This document shows positions 27,643 through 37,571 of a stretch of 64,000 nucleotides of DNA, piece after piece. Made by a program: the position numbers and the translations under genes. The notes under the pieces were generated by a model, which was not told the DNA's origin, made no database searches, and was given only the letters and a program-made list of their open reading frames with translations. Position 1 is the stretch's first letter. The number at the start of each line of letters is the position of its first letter. The DNA is taken from assembly GCF_001976065.1 (NCBI RefSeq), contig NZ_MNAH01000003.1, positions 331,502 to 395,501 of the forward strand. The letters run 5' to 3'. The DNA is from Pseudomonas putida. GTDB taxonomy: Bacteria > Pseudomonadota > Gammaproteobacteria > Pseudomonadales > Pseudomonadaceae.

Positions 27643-28572
27643 TCAGCCGCGATAGAGAATCGCCGAGCCCCACGACAGCCCCACACCGAAGCCGCTGATG
27701 GCCACTCGGGTCCACTTGGAATCGAACACGTGGTTCTGCAACAGCAGTGGAATGCTCGATGACACCGTGTTGCCGGTTTCGAGCATGTCCTTGACGAACT
27801 TCTCCGGTTCACCTTCCTCGAAGCGGCGCGCCACGGCATCGACGATGGCCGCACTGCCCTGGTGAATGCAGAAGGCGTCGATATCGCCGGCCTGCAAATT
27901 GGACTCTTCCAGCAGCTCATGCAAGTGCGCCGGGACTTTCAACAGGGCGAAGTTGAACACCTGGCGGCCGTTCATGAAAAACACGCCATCGCTGACCTTC
28001 AGGTGCGGCGCGCCGGAACCGTCGGTGCCGAACTTCGACTTGCCGAGCTGCCAGACGGCGTTTTCGCCCATCCAGGTCGCGGTGGCGGCATCGCCGAACA
28101 GCATGGTGGTATTGCGGTCTTCGGGGTCGACGATCTTCGAATAGGGATCGGCGGTGATCAGCAGGCCGTTTTTCAGCCCCGCCGCTTCCATGAAACCCTT
28201 TATTGCATAGATGCCGTACACGTAGCCGGAACAGCCCAGGGAAATATCGAAAGCGGCGACATGGGTCGGCAAACCGAGCTTGTCCTGGACGATCGCAGCG
28301 GTGTGCGGCAATCCTTCCTCGTCACCGTTCTGGGTGACGACGATCAGGCAGTCGATGGCTTCACGCTTGAGTTCAGGGCTGGCAGCGAACAACGCATTGG
28401 CGGCCTCGACGCACAGGTCGGAGGTTTCCTGATCAGCATCCATGCGCGGCAAAAAGGCCGAACCGATCTTGCCAAGGATGAAGGTTTCGTCCTTGTCGAA
28501 CTTTGCACCCTGGGCGTAGTTGTCAACCCCGGCTGTCGGCACGTAACTCGCTATATTTTTTATGCCAATCAT
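27643..28572 (-). CDS. 3-oxoacyl-ACP synthase III family protein, probable flagellin-modification gene
   Basis: This FabH-like thiolase-fold enzyme has 309 residues, using the ATG that gives MIGIKNIASYVP. It retains the KAS III triad: Cys114 (ISLGCSGYVYG), His237 (FCIHQGS) and Asn268 (ETGNTVSS). Fatty-acid FabH genes usually sit in the fab cluster, whereas this one lies alone between flgL and fliC. From knowledge of P. syringae, a similar KAS III gene sits beside flagellin glycosyltransferase genes and affects glycan acylation. No glycosyltransferase is present here. Function as a flagellin-sugar acyl donor enzyme is inference. Confidence 0.8.
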   Translation of the reverse strand: MIGIKNIASYVPTAGVDNYAQGAKFDKDETFILGKIGSAFLPRMDADQETSDLCVEAANALFAASPELKREAIDCLIVVTQNGDEEGLPHTAAIVQDKLGLPTHVAAFDISLGCSGYVYGIYAIKGFMEAAGLKNGLLITADPYSKIVDPEDRNTTMLFGDAATATWMGENAVWQLGKSKFGTDGSGAPHLKVSDGVFFMNGRQVFNFALLKVPAHLHELLEESNLQAGDIDAFCIHQGSAAIVDAVARRFEEGEPEKFVKDMLETGNTVSSSIPLLLQNHVFDSKWTRVAISGFGVGLSWGSAILYRG

Positions 28573-28828
28573 TATGGCTTCCCAATAATAAACAGCTGAA
28601 CATCGCCGCTCGCTGAATCGAGGGCGTCTACAGTCAGGGACCGGCCCCAGAGGGGCATCGTCGTGGCTCAAGCACCTGCTTGAACTGTCCGCCACCTTCA
28701 CCGCCCGCAGACAGGATACAGTGAAGATGCGCGTTTTGACTGGCGGGTCACTCAGAGTTCACGGCTTTATTTGATTTTGTGGTCCGGGCCCCGTTTCGTG
28801 CAGCAGCGGATCATCGCGAAAAAAACCT
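28573..28828. other. Gap between flgL terminator and the ketoacyl synthase gene
   Basis: No credible gene was found here. The stretch includes AT-richer sequence near 28760-28785 that could hold a promoter for the synthase gene, but no convincing -35/-10, sigma-28 or sigma-54 match was seen. Confidence 0.5.
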
Positions 28829-28863
28829 CAAAAAAAGCCAGCCCCGTGCAACACAGGGCTGGC
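28829..28863 (-). terminator. Intrinsic terminator after flgL
   Basis: A GCCAGCCCTGTG/ACGGGGCTGGC stem with a TTGC loop is followed by TTTTTTT on the minus strand. It lies about 20 bases beyond the flgL stop and ends the flgFGHIJKL unit. Confidence 0.85.
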
Positions 28864-28883
28864 CGCGAGCGGTCAGGACCGAC

Positions 28884-30464
28884 TCAAAGCTTGTTAAACA
28901 GGCTCAGCTGGGACACCTTGGCGAATGCCAGTTGCGCCGCCTGCAGCATGGTCTGCTGCAAGGTCAGGCGGGTCAGCACTTCAGCCGGATCGGCCTCGCG
29001 GATCGAAGACTGGGTGGACGTGTTGAGCAGATCAGTGCTCTGGTTCTGATCGCGCTGCATGTCCATCACATTGCCCCGGGCACCGATGGCACCGCGGGCC
29101 AGGTCGACCTGGTTCTTGGCATTGCTCAGGTTGGCAATGGAGGAAGCGATCACATTGTCCAGGTTGCGTTGTGCCGCCGGGTTGCCGGACGTGGGCGTTT
29201 CAAGTGCCTGGCGTAGCTGGCTGACCGTGTCGAGCACGTTCTGGGTCTGATGGGTGTTGACCGAAATATCGAACTGATCGTTGGCCGCCGGTGCCGGCGT
29301 GGTGCTCAGGGTAAAGCTGACGCCGGCCGCGGTCGCCACGCCGCCGGCCACGGTCCCGGTGGTAACCGGCGTACTGCCGCTGGTCAATGGCCGGGCGTAC
29401 AACTCGAACGTCGTCGGGCTGGTGAACTTCAGCACCGCCCCGCTTTCCGGGAAAAAGCTGTTGTAGGCGGCGGCATCGGTCACCTGGGTCTGGGTGACCA
29501 GGGCCGTCGAGGCATTGCCGGGCGCGCGGGTACTGACGAAACTGTCCGGTTTGGCCTCCAGCTTGAAACTGTGGCCGGCGATGACCGAATCCGCGGTAGC
29601 GGGCGTGTCGGATGCCTGGAGGGTGATATCCAGTGCAAAGCTCACGCCGCGGAAAGTGATGTCGCTGCCATCCTTGTTGTTCGGATCGAACTTGCCGGCA
29701 CCCGTCGCTTCGGCGGTCACGTCGTTACCCGCGGCATCGGTGATCACGAACTGCGTGCTGCTGGTGAACGCCAGGGTATAAGGCTCGCCACCGCGAAAGC
29801 TGGCATCGAAGGCCGGCCCCGAGCTGACCAGGCCTGATGACAAGGCTACGCGCCCGTCGTCGACAGCCGGCGCGGTCAGGGTGGTGGTACTGCGCGAGGC
29901 ATTGATTGCCTGCTGGAATACTTCCCAACCGGTATCGTTCAGGCCCAGGGACATCGAGTCACCGATCTTGAGCTCCAGCTGGGTCTGGTCGCCCTGATAG
30001 CTGTAGGTGCCATCACTGTTGCGGGCGAACGGCGGCGTGTTGTTGCTGGCCCCGGAAAAGATGTACTTGCCGTTGGCATCCTTGCTGTTCATCAAGCTCA
30101 GCAGCTGCTGCTCGGCCTGGCCGACCTCCTCGCTGAGGGACTTGCGATCGTCGTCGTTCAAGGAGGCGCTGCCGGCACGCACCGTCAGCTCGCTGACTTT
30201 TTGCAGCACGGTGTTGATGCTGTCCAGCACGCTTTCTTCCTGCGCCTGGGCCGTGTTCAACGCGTTGATGTTGGTGGTGTACTGACCCAGCAAGGCTTTT
30301 TGCTGCTCAAGCTGCAGCAACCGCGCGGCGCCAACCGGATCGTCCGCCGCCGTCTCGAGCTTGATGCCACTGCTGGCCTGCTCGGCCGTCTTCATCACGT
30401 TGTTGAGGTTGCGTTGATAGTTGGCCGCGGTGGTCGCGTAGTACTGTGCAGTGGAAATTCGCAT
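28884..30464 (-). CDS. flgL: Flagellar hook-filament junction protein FlgL
   Basis: FlgL (HAP3) links hook and filament. The 526-residue protein has a flagellin-like N-terminus (RISTAQYYATTAANYQRNLN, then EQASSGIKLETAADDPVGAA) and C-terminus (SIREADPAEVLTRLTLQQTM). The large variable middle makes it long, as in other fluorescent pseudomonads. It follows flgK by 13 bases and ends before a strong terminator. Confidence 0.96.
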   Translation of the reverse strand: MRISTAQYYATTAANYQRNLNNVMKTAEQASSGIKLETAADDPVGAARLLQLEQQKALLGQYTTNINALNTAQAQEESVLDSINTVLQKVSELTVRAGSASLNDDDRKSLSEEVGQAEQQLLSLMNSKDANGKYIFSGASNNTPPFARNSDGTYSYQGDQTQLELKIGDSMSLGLNDTGWEVFQQAINASRSTTTLTAPAVDDGRVALSSGLVSSGPAFDASFRGGEPYTLAFTSSTQFVITDAAGNDVTAEATGAGKFDPNNKDGSDITFRGVSFALDITLQASDTPATADSVIAGHSFKLEAKPDSFVSTRAPGNASTALVTQTQVTDAAAYNSFFPESGAVLKFTSPTTFELYARPLTSGSTPVTTGTVAGGVATAAGVSFTLSTTPAPAANDQFDISVNTHQTQNVLDTVSQLRQALETPTSGNPAAQRNLDNVIASSIANLSNAKNQVDLARGAIGARGNVMDMQRDQNQSTDLLNTSTQSSIREADPAEVLTRLTLQQTMLQAAQLAFAKVSQLSLFNKL

Positions 30465-30477
30465 GCTCTACGGTTCC

Positions 30478-32487
30478 TTAAAGGGCATTGATCAGGGTGC
30501 TGAAGATTTCCTGCGCAGTCTTGATGATCTGCGAAGAGGCCGTGTAGTACTGCTGGTACTTGGTCAGGTTGCCGGCCTCTTCGTCGAGGTCGACACCCGA
30601 CAGCGAGTCACGCGCATTGCGCGCCCCGGTGACGATGGTGTCGGTCGCCGTGGCATCGAGTTGGCCCTGCTTGGTCAAGGAACCAACGGTCGACACCAGG
30701 CCGCCGTAGGCCTCGGTAAAGCTCACGCCGGGACTGGTTGCCGTGGCACCGACCGTGGCCTTGGTCTGCAGGGCCAGCAGCGCCTGGGCGTTGCGGTTGT
30801 CGGTGCTGTCGGCGGCGGTCATCGCGATGTTGAAGCTGTCGCCGGCCTTGGGACTGCCACTGACGGTCATGCCGACACTGAAGGTCTTGGCTGCGCCGCT
30901 GGCATCGGTGTACGGCACTGAAATGCTCAGGTCGTTGTTCTGGCCGGGCACGATGTTGCCGGTGCCAATACTGACCCCCTTGGCATCGAACACTTCATAG
31001 GCACTGGCGCTGGTCATCAGCATACGGACCGGCATCGACGCCTTGACCGCATTCTGCACTTCCAGGCGCTGGGCCGAATCGTAGATGTCCAGGCTGGTCT
31101 TCAGGGTCGGCTGGCTGGCATCCCCGGTACCGGTGTTGCCCTGGGCCTTGGTAGAGGTCAGCGGTGCGGACGTGGCCAGGCGCTTGGCGTCGGTCATGAC
31201 GGTGGTCATGTCTGCGGCGGAACTGCGGGTCGGGGTAATCTTGAAGCTGTCGCCACTGTTAACCGGACCGGCGTTGAGACTCAGGCTGAAGCCATCGATG
31301 ACCGGTGGCGGCGTCGTGCCCAGGTCGAAACTGCCCATGTCGGTATTGTCCGACAAGCGCCGTACGCTGTAGCCAGTGGCGCTGGTGAAGGTCACCTGGT
31401 AATCGCTGGCCGCCAGCTTGCTGGTGTCCTTGATGGTGACGTTCAGGTTGCCCGACGCCGTGTTGTTGTTGGCATTGGCGATGCTGCGCTGGCTGATGGC
31501 CGCAACACTGTTGATGTCATTGAACAGCGCCGCGCCGAAATTGCCGCTCTGATCCAGCCCCTGCCCCAATTGCTTGTTGACCTGATCGGCCACGACCATG
31601 GCGATACGCCCCAGGCCATTGACGGCCGGGGTCAATACGTCATTGCGATAACGCAACAGCCCACCCATCTCGCCGCCGCTCATCACATTGGTGATGTCGA
31701 CCGACGAACCGTTACGATCCATGATGATCGAGGAACGGGTCGGATCCGCCGGGTCGGAGGCCACGCGCAGTTTGTTGACAGTGTCACCCACCACCAATGG
31801 CTGGCCGTTACCCAGGTAGATATCCATGCGCCCTTCGGTATCGGTGACCTGGGTGCCCACCAGCTCATTGAGCTGGCGGATGGTTTCGTTACGCTGGTCC
31901 AGCAGCTCGTTGGGCGTGCCACCCGAACTACTGACTTCACTGATTTTCTTGTTGTACGCCGCAACGGTCGACGCCAGCTTGTTGACCTGGTCGGCCATCG
32001 AACCCAGCTGATCGTTGATGTAAGTGCCTTGCTGCTTCAATTGCCCGGAGATGGCATTGAAGCGGCTGCTCAAGCCTTGGGCGTTGGTCAGCAGGGCCTG
32101 GCGCGCGGCGTTGTCGTTGGAACTGCCGGCCAGGGTCTGCATGGCCGAAAAGAACGACTGCAAGGTCTTGGTCACACCGGTACCGCTGTCGGACAGCAGC
32201 TTGTCCACCTGGGTGGCCTGCCCCAAATAGGCCTGCGCATCACTGTTGAGGGAGGTCGAGGTCTGCAACTGCGCGTCGAGGTAGCTGTTGTACACCCGAC
32301 GCACGTCGGCCAGCGTAGTACCGGTGCCAATGAACACATTGCCGTACCGAATGGAGTCCTTGGTACCCTGCACAGTTTGTTGGCGCGAGTACCCGACGGT
32401 ATCGACGTTGGAAATGTTGTTACCGGTAGTCACCAACGATGCATGGCTGGCAGACAGACCCGACATTCCGATGTTGAGCAAACTCAT
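30478..32487 (-). CDS. flgK: Flagellar hook-associated protein FlgK
   Basis: FlgK (HAP1) is the first junction protein on the hook. The 669-residue product begins MSLLNIGMSGLSASHASLVT with the rod/hook motif GNNISNVDTVGYSRQQ. It ends with DEEAGNLTKYQQYYTASSQI and the helix AQEIFSTLINAL. It is encoded 23 bases after flgJ. Length is normal for the group. Confidence 0.97.
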   Translation of the reverse strand: MSLLNIGMSGLSASHASLVTTGNNISNVDTVGYSRQQTVQGTKDSIRYGNVFIGTGTTLADVRRVYNSYLDAQLQTSTSLNSDAQAYLGQATQVDKLLSDSGTGVTKTLQSFFSAMQTLAGSSNDNAARQALLTNAQGLSSRFNAISGQLKQQGTYINDQLGSMADQVNKLASTVAAYNKKISEVSSSGGTPNELLDQRNETIRQLNELVGTQVTDTEGRMDIYLGNGQPLVVGDTVNKLRVASDPADPTRSSIIMDRNGSSVDITNVMSGGEMGGLLRYRNDVLTPAVNGLGRIAMVVADQVNKQLGQGLDQSGNFGAALFNDINSVAAISQRSIANANNNTASGNLNVTIKDTSKLAASDYQVTFTSATGYSVRRLSDNTDMGSFDLGTTPPPVIDGFSLSLNAGPVNSGDSFKITPTRSSAADMTTVMTDAKRLATSAPLTSTKAQGNTGTGDASQPTLKTSLDIYDSAQRLEVQNAVKASMPVRMLMTSASAYEVFDAKGVSIGTGNIVPGQNNDLSISVPYTDASGAAKTFSVGMTVSGSPKAGDSFNIAMTAADSTDNRNAQALLALQTKATVGATATSPGVSFTEAYGGLVSTVGSLTKQGQLDATATDTIVTGARNARDSLSGVDLDEEAGNLTKYQQYYTASSQIIKTAQEIFSTLINAL

Positions 32488-32510
32488 TGTTCAGACCTTT
32501 TACCTTATGT

Positions 32511-33794
32511 CTATAAAGGCGTGGTGGAAACGCCCGCCGCAGCGTAGTTCTGATAACTCGTCATCTGCTTGGCTATCTGCGAAATCTTGCTGGCGTAAGC
32601 CGGGTCGGTTGCGTAACCGGCCTTTTGCAGCTCGCGCACAAACTGTTCGGGGTTATCGGCCGACTTCACCACATCTTGATAACGATTATTGGTTTGCAGC
32701 AGCGTGACCAGGTCATGGAAGCTGTCCTTGTAGGAATCGTAGGAGCGGAACTCGGCCGTCTCCTTGACCATCTCGCCATTCCTGAATTCGCTGGTGATGG
32801 CCCGCGCCGAATCACCCTTCCAGCTGCTGCCGGCCTTGATGCCGAACAGGTTGTGGCTGCTGCTGCCGTCCTGGGCGCGCATGACCGATTTGCCCCAACC
32901 GGTTTCCAGGGCGGCCTGGGCCACCAGGTAACGCGGATCGACACCAATGCGATCGGCCGCTTCCTTGGCCATCGGCAGCATGGTGTCGATGAATTCGTCG
33001 GCGCTGCCGAAGGCTTTTTTCGCCGGCGCCAAGGGGATCTGCGCAATGGCGCGCCCGTGAATCTGCAAGGACCCGCTCGACGCCATCTGCGCATTCGCCA
33101 GCCAGTCGCCGTTGTACAAGGGACCCGAACCGGAAGTTGCGACACGCTCGGGCAACGTCGTTTTGTTGACCGCAGTGGCGGTGGTCGGCGTGGCGGAAGG
33201 CACCAGGCCCGCGAGCAAGCGGTCGGCCAGTTTTGGCGGCAGGGCCAGGCGCCGCTGGTTGATCAGCGCCATGTCATTGCGATGGGCGCCCTCGCCTGTC
33301 GGTGCACTGAGCGAACGCGAGGCCCACAACGGTCGCTCGCCATTGACCCGCGACAGCGGCCCGTTGATCGCCACCGTACCGGCGGCCAGCGGTGTCTGCG
33401 CGGCCGCTTTCGCGGCCTCCTGCTTGGCCGCCGACAGTGTCGCCGCTTCACCCGGCGCCAGTGGCTTGTTCTTCGACATCTGGCGCATCAGCACGTCCGC
33501 CAGGCCGATACCACCGCCCTCGCGGGACATGGAAACCGCCAGTTGCTGGTCGTACATCTCCTGGTACTGCTTGGCCTCGGCGGTGTTCATCGGGTTGTCC
33601 TTGCCCAGCGCCTCAGTGGCCGAACGCATGGACTTGAGCATCTCGCCGAGGAACAGCGACTCGAACTCCTGCGCCACCTTGCGCATGTTGGCGTCGCTGT
33701 TCTTGTCGCCGACCTTGAGCTGGTTCAGCCGGTTCAGGTCGGAAAACGCACCGGAATCGCTGCTGCTGACCCGACCGCTCTTGAACATGTCCAT
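32511..33794 (-). CDS. flgJ: Flagellar rod-assembly protein and muramidase FlgJ
   Basis: FlgJ caps the growing rod and digests peptidoglycan. In the 427-residue protein, residues 1-105 form the rod-binding domain (AQEFESLFLGEMLKSMRSAT). A Pro/Ala-rich linker follows. The C-terminal GH73 glucosaminidase-like domain (from about 265) has the likely catalytic Glu in VAQAALETGWGKS, then HNLFGIKAG and the late YASKISQI element. It lies between flgI and flgK. Confidence 0.96.
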   Translation of the reverse strand: MDMFKSGRVSSSDSGAFSDLNRLNQLKVGDKNSDANMRKVAQEFESLFLGEMLKSMRSATEALGKDNPMNTAEAKQYQEMYDQQLAVSMSREGGGIGLADVLMRQMSKNKPLAPGEAATLSAAKQEAAKAAAQTPLAAGTVAINGPLSRVNGERPLWASRSLSAPTGEGAHRNDMALINQRRLALPPKLADRLLAGLVPSATPTTATAVNKTTLPERVATSGSGPLYNGDWLANAQMASSGSLQIHGRAIAQIPLAPAKKAFGSADEFIDTMLPMAKEAADRIGVDPRYLVAQAALETGWGKSVMRAQDGSSSHNLFGIKAGSSWKGDSARAITSEFRNGEMVKETAEFRSYDSYKDSFHDLVTLLQTNNRYQDVVKSADNPEQFVRELQKAGYATDPAYASKISQIAKQMTSYQNYAAAGVSTTPL

Positions 33795-33805
33795 GCTCGC
33801 CCTCC

Positions 33806-34915
33806 TCAGATCACGATCAGGTCGGCTTGCAGGGCGCCAGCCTGTTTCAGTGCTTCAAGGATCGCCATCAGGTCGCCCGGTGCCGCGCCGACCTGGTTCA
33901 CCGCACGGACGATTTCGTCGAGGGTGGTGCCCGGGCCGAACTTGAACATCGGCTTGGCTTCCTGCTCGGCATTGACCCGCGAGCGCGGCACGACAGCGGT
34001 CTGGCCATTGGACAGAGGGCCGGGCTGGCTGACGATAGGGTCTTCGGTAATGGTCACGGTCAGGCTGCCGTGGGTGACGGCGGCCGGGGAAACCTTGACG
34101 TTCTGGCCGATCACGATGGTGCCGGTGCGCGAGTTGATGATGACTTTGGCCACCGCCTGGCCCGGATCGATTTCAAGGTTCTCCAGGATCGACAGGTAAT
34201 CGACACGCTGGCTCGGATCCAGCGGCGCGGTGACGCGCACCGAGCCGCCGTCGATGGCCTGGGCCACGCCAGGGCCGAGCATGTCGTTGATCTTGTCGAC
34301 GATGCGCTTGGCCGTGGTGAAGTCGGAACGGTTGAGGTTCAGGGTCAGGCTGTTGCCCTGGTTGAAACCGCTCGGCACCGCTCGCTCGACCGAAGCACCG
34401 CCCGGGATGCGCCCGGCCGAAGGCACGTTGACCGTGATCTTCGAGCCATCGCGCCCCTCGGCATCAAACCCGCCGACCACCAGGTTGCCTTGGGCTACCG
34501 CATAAACGTTGCCGTCGATACCCTTGAGCGGCGTCAGCAGCAAGGTGCCGCCGCGCAGGCTCTTGGAGTTACCGATGGACGAAACGGTGATGTCGACCTG
34601 TTGCCCCGGCTTGGCGAACGCCGGCAAGTCGGCACTGATCGACACCGCCGCGACGTTCTTCAACTGCACGTTGCCCGAACCCGGCGGTACCTTGATGCCG
34701 AACTGCGAGAGCATGTTGTTGAAAGTCTGCAGGGTGAACGGGGTCTGCGTCGTCTGGTCGCCCGTGCCATTGAGCCCGACCACCAGGCCGTAGCCGATCA
34801 ATTGGTTGGAGCGCACGCCGGAAATGCTGGCGATGTCCTTCAGGCGCTCGGCTTGAGCGTTGAAGGCTGCGGACAGCATCAGGGTGGCGACCATGAGGCT
34901 TTTGAATTTCAACAT
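33806..34915 (-). CDS. flgI: Flagellar P-ring protein FlgI
   Basis: FlgI forms the periplasmic P ring. I chose the ATG giving [20 protein letters not shown], a 22-residue signal peptide cleaved before ERLKDIASI; the precursor is 369 residues. An in-frame GTG at 34933, right after the flgH stop, is an alternative start. Family motifs include [18 protein letters not shown] and [20 protein letters not shown]. It lies 11 bases upstream of flgJ. Confidence 0.95.
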   Translation of the reverse strand: MLKFKSLMVATLMLSAAFNAQAERLKDIASISGVRSNQLIGYGLVVGLNGTGDQTTQTPFTLQTFNNMLSQFGIKVPPGSGNVQLKNVAAVSISADLPAFAKPGQQVDITVSSIGNSKSLRGGTLLLTPLKGIDGNVYAVAQGNLVVGGFDAEGRDGSKITVNVPSAGRIPGGASVERAVPSGFNQGNSLTLNLNRSDFTTAKRIVDKINDMLGPGVAQAIDGGSVRVTAPLDPSQRVDYLSILENLEIDPGQAVAKVIINSRTGTIVIGQNVKVSPAAVTHGSLTVTITEDPIVSQPGPLSNGQTAVVPRSRVNAEQEAKPMFKFGPGTTLDEIVRAVNQVGAAPGDLMAILEALKQAGALQADLIVI

Positions 34916-34933
34916 GCTCAACTGGAAGGCCAC

Positions 34934-35629
34934 CTAGAAAGGAAACAGCGGGCTGAGGAAGAAACGGTCGAACCAGCCTGGCTGACTCGCATCGGCAAAG
35001 GAACCAGTGCCCGAATAGGTGATGCGCGCATCGGCGACACGGGTCGACGACACGGTGTTATCGGTAGAGATGTCGTCAGCCCGGACCAGACCGGCAATCC
35101 TCACCAGTTCGTCGCCGGTGTTGAGGGTCAGCCACTTCTCGCCGCGCACGGCGATGATGCCGTTAGGCAAGACATCGGCGACCGTCACGGTGATCGAGCC
35201 GGTGAGGCTGTTGCCCTGCCCGGCCTTGCTGTCACCCTTGGTCGCACGGTCGCCTTCATAGCTGGCGTCCAGGCTCAGGTCACCACTGCCAAGCGGATTG
35301 TTGGTACTGGGCGTGGAACCGAACAGCGAGCTCAGGCCGATGCTGGCCTTGCTGTTCTTGCCAATCTGCGAGTTGGCGTTTTTGCTGGCCTGGGTCTTTT
35401 CGTTCAGGGTGATGGTGATGATGTCACCGACCCGGAACGCCTTGCGGTCGGTGTACAGGTTCTGTTCGAAGCCAGCCTGGTAGATCGAGCCGTTGTTGGC
35501 GGCAGCCGGCAACGGCGTGCGCGGCAACACCGGGGCGTAGTAAGGGTCATTGGGCTTTGGCGACACAGGCACGCAGCCTGCAAGCGCAGTAATCCCACTC
35601 AGTGCCAGAACAGAGACGAAGCGTTTCAT
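34934..35629 (-). CDS. flgH: Flagellar L-ring lipoprotein FlgH
   Basis: FlgH forms the outer-membrane L ring. The 231-residue precursor has a lipoprotein signal with lipobox LAGC (Cys19). The conserved region includes [40 protein letters not shown] and the C-terminal aromatic [13 protein letters not shown]. It lies between flgG and flgI in the usual order. Confidence 0.97.
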   Translation of the reverse strand: MKRFVSVLALSGITALAGCVPVSPKPNDPYYAPVLPRTPLPAAANNGSIYQAGFEQNLYTDRKAFRVGDIITITLNEKTQASKNANSQIGKNSKASIGLSSLFGSTPSTNNPLGSGDLSLDASYEGDRATKGDSKAGQGNSLTGSITVTVADVLPNGIIAVRGEKWLTLNTGDELVRIAGLVRADDISTDNTVSSTRVADARITYSGTGSFADASQPGWFDRFFLSPLFPF

Positions 35630-35681
35630 GACCCTACCTCACGGTGTTGCAGGCGACCTCATGGCCGCCCCAAAGACTTGA

Positions 35682-36467
35682 TTACAGATTCTGCGTTACG
35701 AACGAGAGCATCTGGTCGGCGGTGGAGATCACCTTGGAGTTCATCTCGTAGGCGCGCTGAGTGGTGATCATGTTGACCATCTCTTCAACGGTGCTGACGT
35801 TGGAGGTTTCCAGGGTGTTCTGCAGCGTGGTACCGAAACCCGCCAGGCCCGGGGTGCCGACTTGCGGCGCGCCACTGGCGGCGGTTTCCAGGAACAGGTT
35901 GTTGCCCACCGCCTGCAGGCCGGCCGGGTTGATGAAGTCGGCGGTTTGCAGGTTGCCGATCACCTGGGACGCCGGGTTGCCGGCGACGGTGATGGAGACG
36001 GTGCCATCCTTGCCCACGGTGAAGGTCTGGGCGTCGTTCGGAATGACGATCGCCGGTTCCAGGGCAAAGCCGCTGGCGTTGACGATCTGGCCGTTGGAAT
36101 CCAGGTGGAAAGTACCGTCACGGGTGTAGGACGTGGTGCCGTCCGGCTGCAGGATCTGGAAGAAGCCGCGACCGTCGATCGCCATGTCCAGCGGTTGCTC
36201 GGTGGTTTGCAGGCTGCCGGCGTTGAAGTTCTTCTGGGTGCCGACAATGCGCACACCGGTACCCAGTTGCAGGCCCGACGGCAGTTCGCTGTCCTGGGTC
36301 GACTGGGCGCCTGGCTGACGCTTGATCTGGTACAGCAGATCCTGGAACTCGGCGCGATCACGTTTGAAACCCGTGGTCGAGACGTTGGCCAGGTTGTTGG
36401 AAATGGTGGTCAGGTTGGTGTCCTGGGCGGACAGACCGGTTTTGGCAACCCATAGAGCCGGAAGCAT
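35682..36467 (-). CDS. flgG: Flagellar distal rod protein FlgG
   Basis: FlgG is the distal rod subunit. The 261-residue protein starts MLPALWVAKTGLSAQDTNLT and carries the rod motif ISNNLANVSTTGFKRDRAEF. The C-terminal helix (MVNMITTQRAYEMNSKVIST) is diagnostic. It follows flgF by 45 bases. Length is standard. Confidence 0.97.
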   Translation of the reverse strand: MLPALWVAKTGLSAQDTNLTTISNNLANVSTTGFKRDRAEFQDLLYQIKRQPGAQSTQDSELPSGLQLGTGVRIVGTQKNFNAGSLQTTEQPLDMAIDGRGFFQILQPDGTTSYTRDGTFHLDSNGQIVNASGFALEPAIVIPNDAQTFTVGKDGTVSITVAGNPASQVIGNLQTADFINPAGLQAVGNNLFLETAASGAPQVGTPGLAGFGTTLQNTLETSNVSTVEEMVNMITTQRAYEMNSKVISTADQMLSFVTQNL

Positions 36468-36512
36468 TCGATTCTCCTCGTGCGCCTGTTTTACGGCGCG
36501 ACGTTCTGGTAA

Positions 36513-37253
36513 TTAGCTGATCTGCAAGACCCGAGCCATGGCCTGGTCGTCTTCTTTGGCGGTGTTCATCATCTTGATGTGCAGTTCGAACTGCTTCGAC
36601 AGGGCCAGCACCTGGGTCATCTCGTCCACGGCGTTGACGTTGCTCGACTCGAGGAAACCGGATACCAGCTTGACGTTCGCATCGGCTTGCGCAGGCTGGC
36701 CGTCCTTGGTGTGAATCGAACCGTCCAGGCCCTTGGTCATGTTCTTGATGTCCGGGTTGACCAGCTTGATGCGGTCAACTTCGGCCATTACACGCGGACC
36801 TTCGCCCATGGCGCGAATGCTGATGGTGCCGTCCTCGCCCACTTCGATCTGCTGCTCGGGCGGCACGGCGATCGGGCCGCCATTGCCAATCACCGGCATG
36901 CCGTTGCCTGCCCGCAGCACGCCCAGGGCGTCCACCACCAGGCTGCCGGTACGCACGTAGCTTTCTCCGCCATCGGGGTTCTGCACCGCCAGCCAGCCGC
37001 TGCCTTGTACGGCGACGTCGAGGTCACGGCCGGTCTGTACCAGCGAGCCTGGGGTAAAGTCGGTGGCCGGGCGTTCGGACAGGGCAAACGCTCGCGCCGG
37101 AAAGCTGTCGCCGAATACCGGCATCGAGCGGGCCTGCTCCAGGTCTTTCTGGAAGCCGTTGGTAGAGATGTTCGCCAGGTTGTTGGCATGGGCCTTTTGC
37201 GCCAGCGCATTCTGGCTGGCGCCGGTCATTGCCACATAAAGGTACTTGTCCAC
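36513..37253 (-). CDS. flgF: Flagellar proximal rod protein FlgF
   Basis: FlgF is a proximal rod subunit. I chose the GTG start giving (M)DKYLYVAMTGASQNALAQ, because AGAGGA sits a few bases upstream and the 246-residue length fits. The longer open frame upstream runs through a REP element and is not coding. Motifs are NNLANISTNGFQKDLEQARS and SSNVNAVDEMTQVLALSKQF. It is the first gene of flgFGHIJKL in this window. Confidence 0.95.
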   Translation of the reverse strand: MDKYLYVAMTGASQNALAQKAHANNLANISTNGFQKDLEQARSMPVFGDSFPARAFALSERPATDFTPGSLVQTGRDLDVAVQGSGWLAVQNPDGGESYVRTGSLVVDALGVLRAGNGMPVIGNGGPIAVPPEQQIEVGEDGTISIRAMGEGPRVMAEVDRIKLVNPDIKNMTKGLDGSIHTKDGQPAQADANVKLVSGFLESSNVNAVDEMTQVLALSKQFELHIKMMNTAKEDDQAMARVLQIS

Positions 37254-37310
37254 ACGCTTTCCTCTGCCTGCCGGACGTTTGCCGCCCGATGCTGTACTGA
37301 CGTGGCATAA

Positions 37311-37325
37311 GCAATTTGCAGACCA
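37311..37325 (-). promoter_or_regulatory. Weak sigma-54-type site upstream of flgF
   Basis: On the minus strand the site reads TGGTCT-GCAAA-TTGC. The GG-N10-GC spacing is right and the -12 element is perfect, but the -24 element matches TGGCAC only in its first three bases. It lies 58-72 bases upstream of flgF. Confidence 0.4.
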
Positions 37326-37465
37326 AGTCGGTTTTGGCAGCGTGAGGCCCGGCAAACAAAGGACTTGAGAGATTTCGCCGGTCTGGAGGGTTTGTATCAG
37401 AGACGAAAAACCGGCGGTGATATGCCGGTAAGTGGCAAGGCTTGACCTGCTTACCAGCAATGCTG

Positions 37466-37551
37466 GCCCCTTCGCGAGCAAGCCCGCTCCCACAGTGATC
37501 TGTGGCGTTCACAAAACCTGTGGGAGCGGGCTTGCTCGCGAAGAGGCCGGC
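37466..37551. repeat. Inverted REP pair between phhR and flgF
   Basis: TTCGCGAGCAAGCCCGCTCC and its inverted partner GGGAGCGGGCTTGCTCGCGA are separated by about 25 bases. The pair lies between the phhR stop and the flgF promoter region. Confidence 0.8.
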
Positions 37552-37571
37552 ACAATCACAACAAAAGTCAG

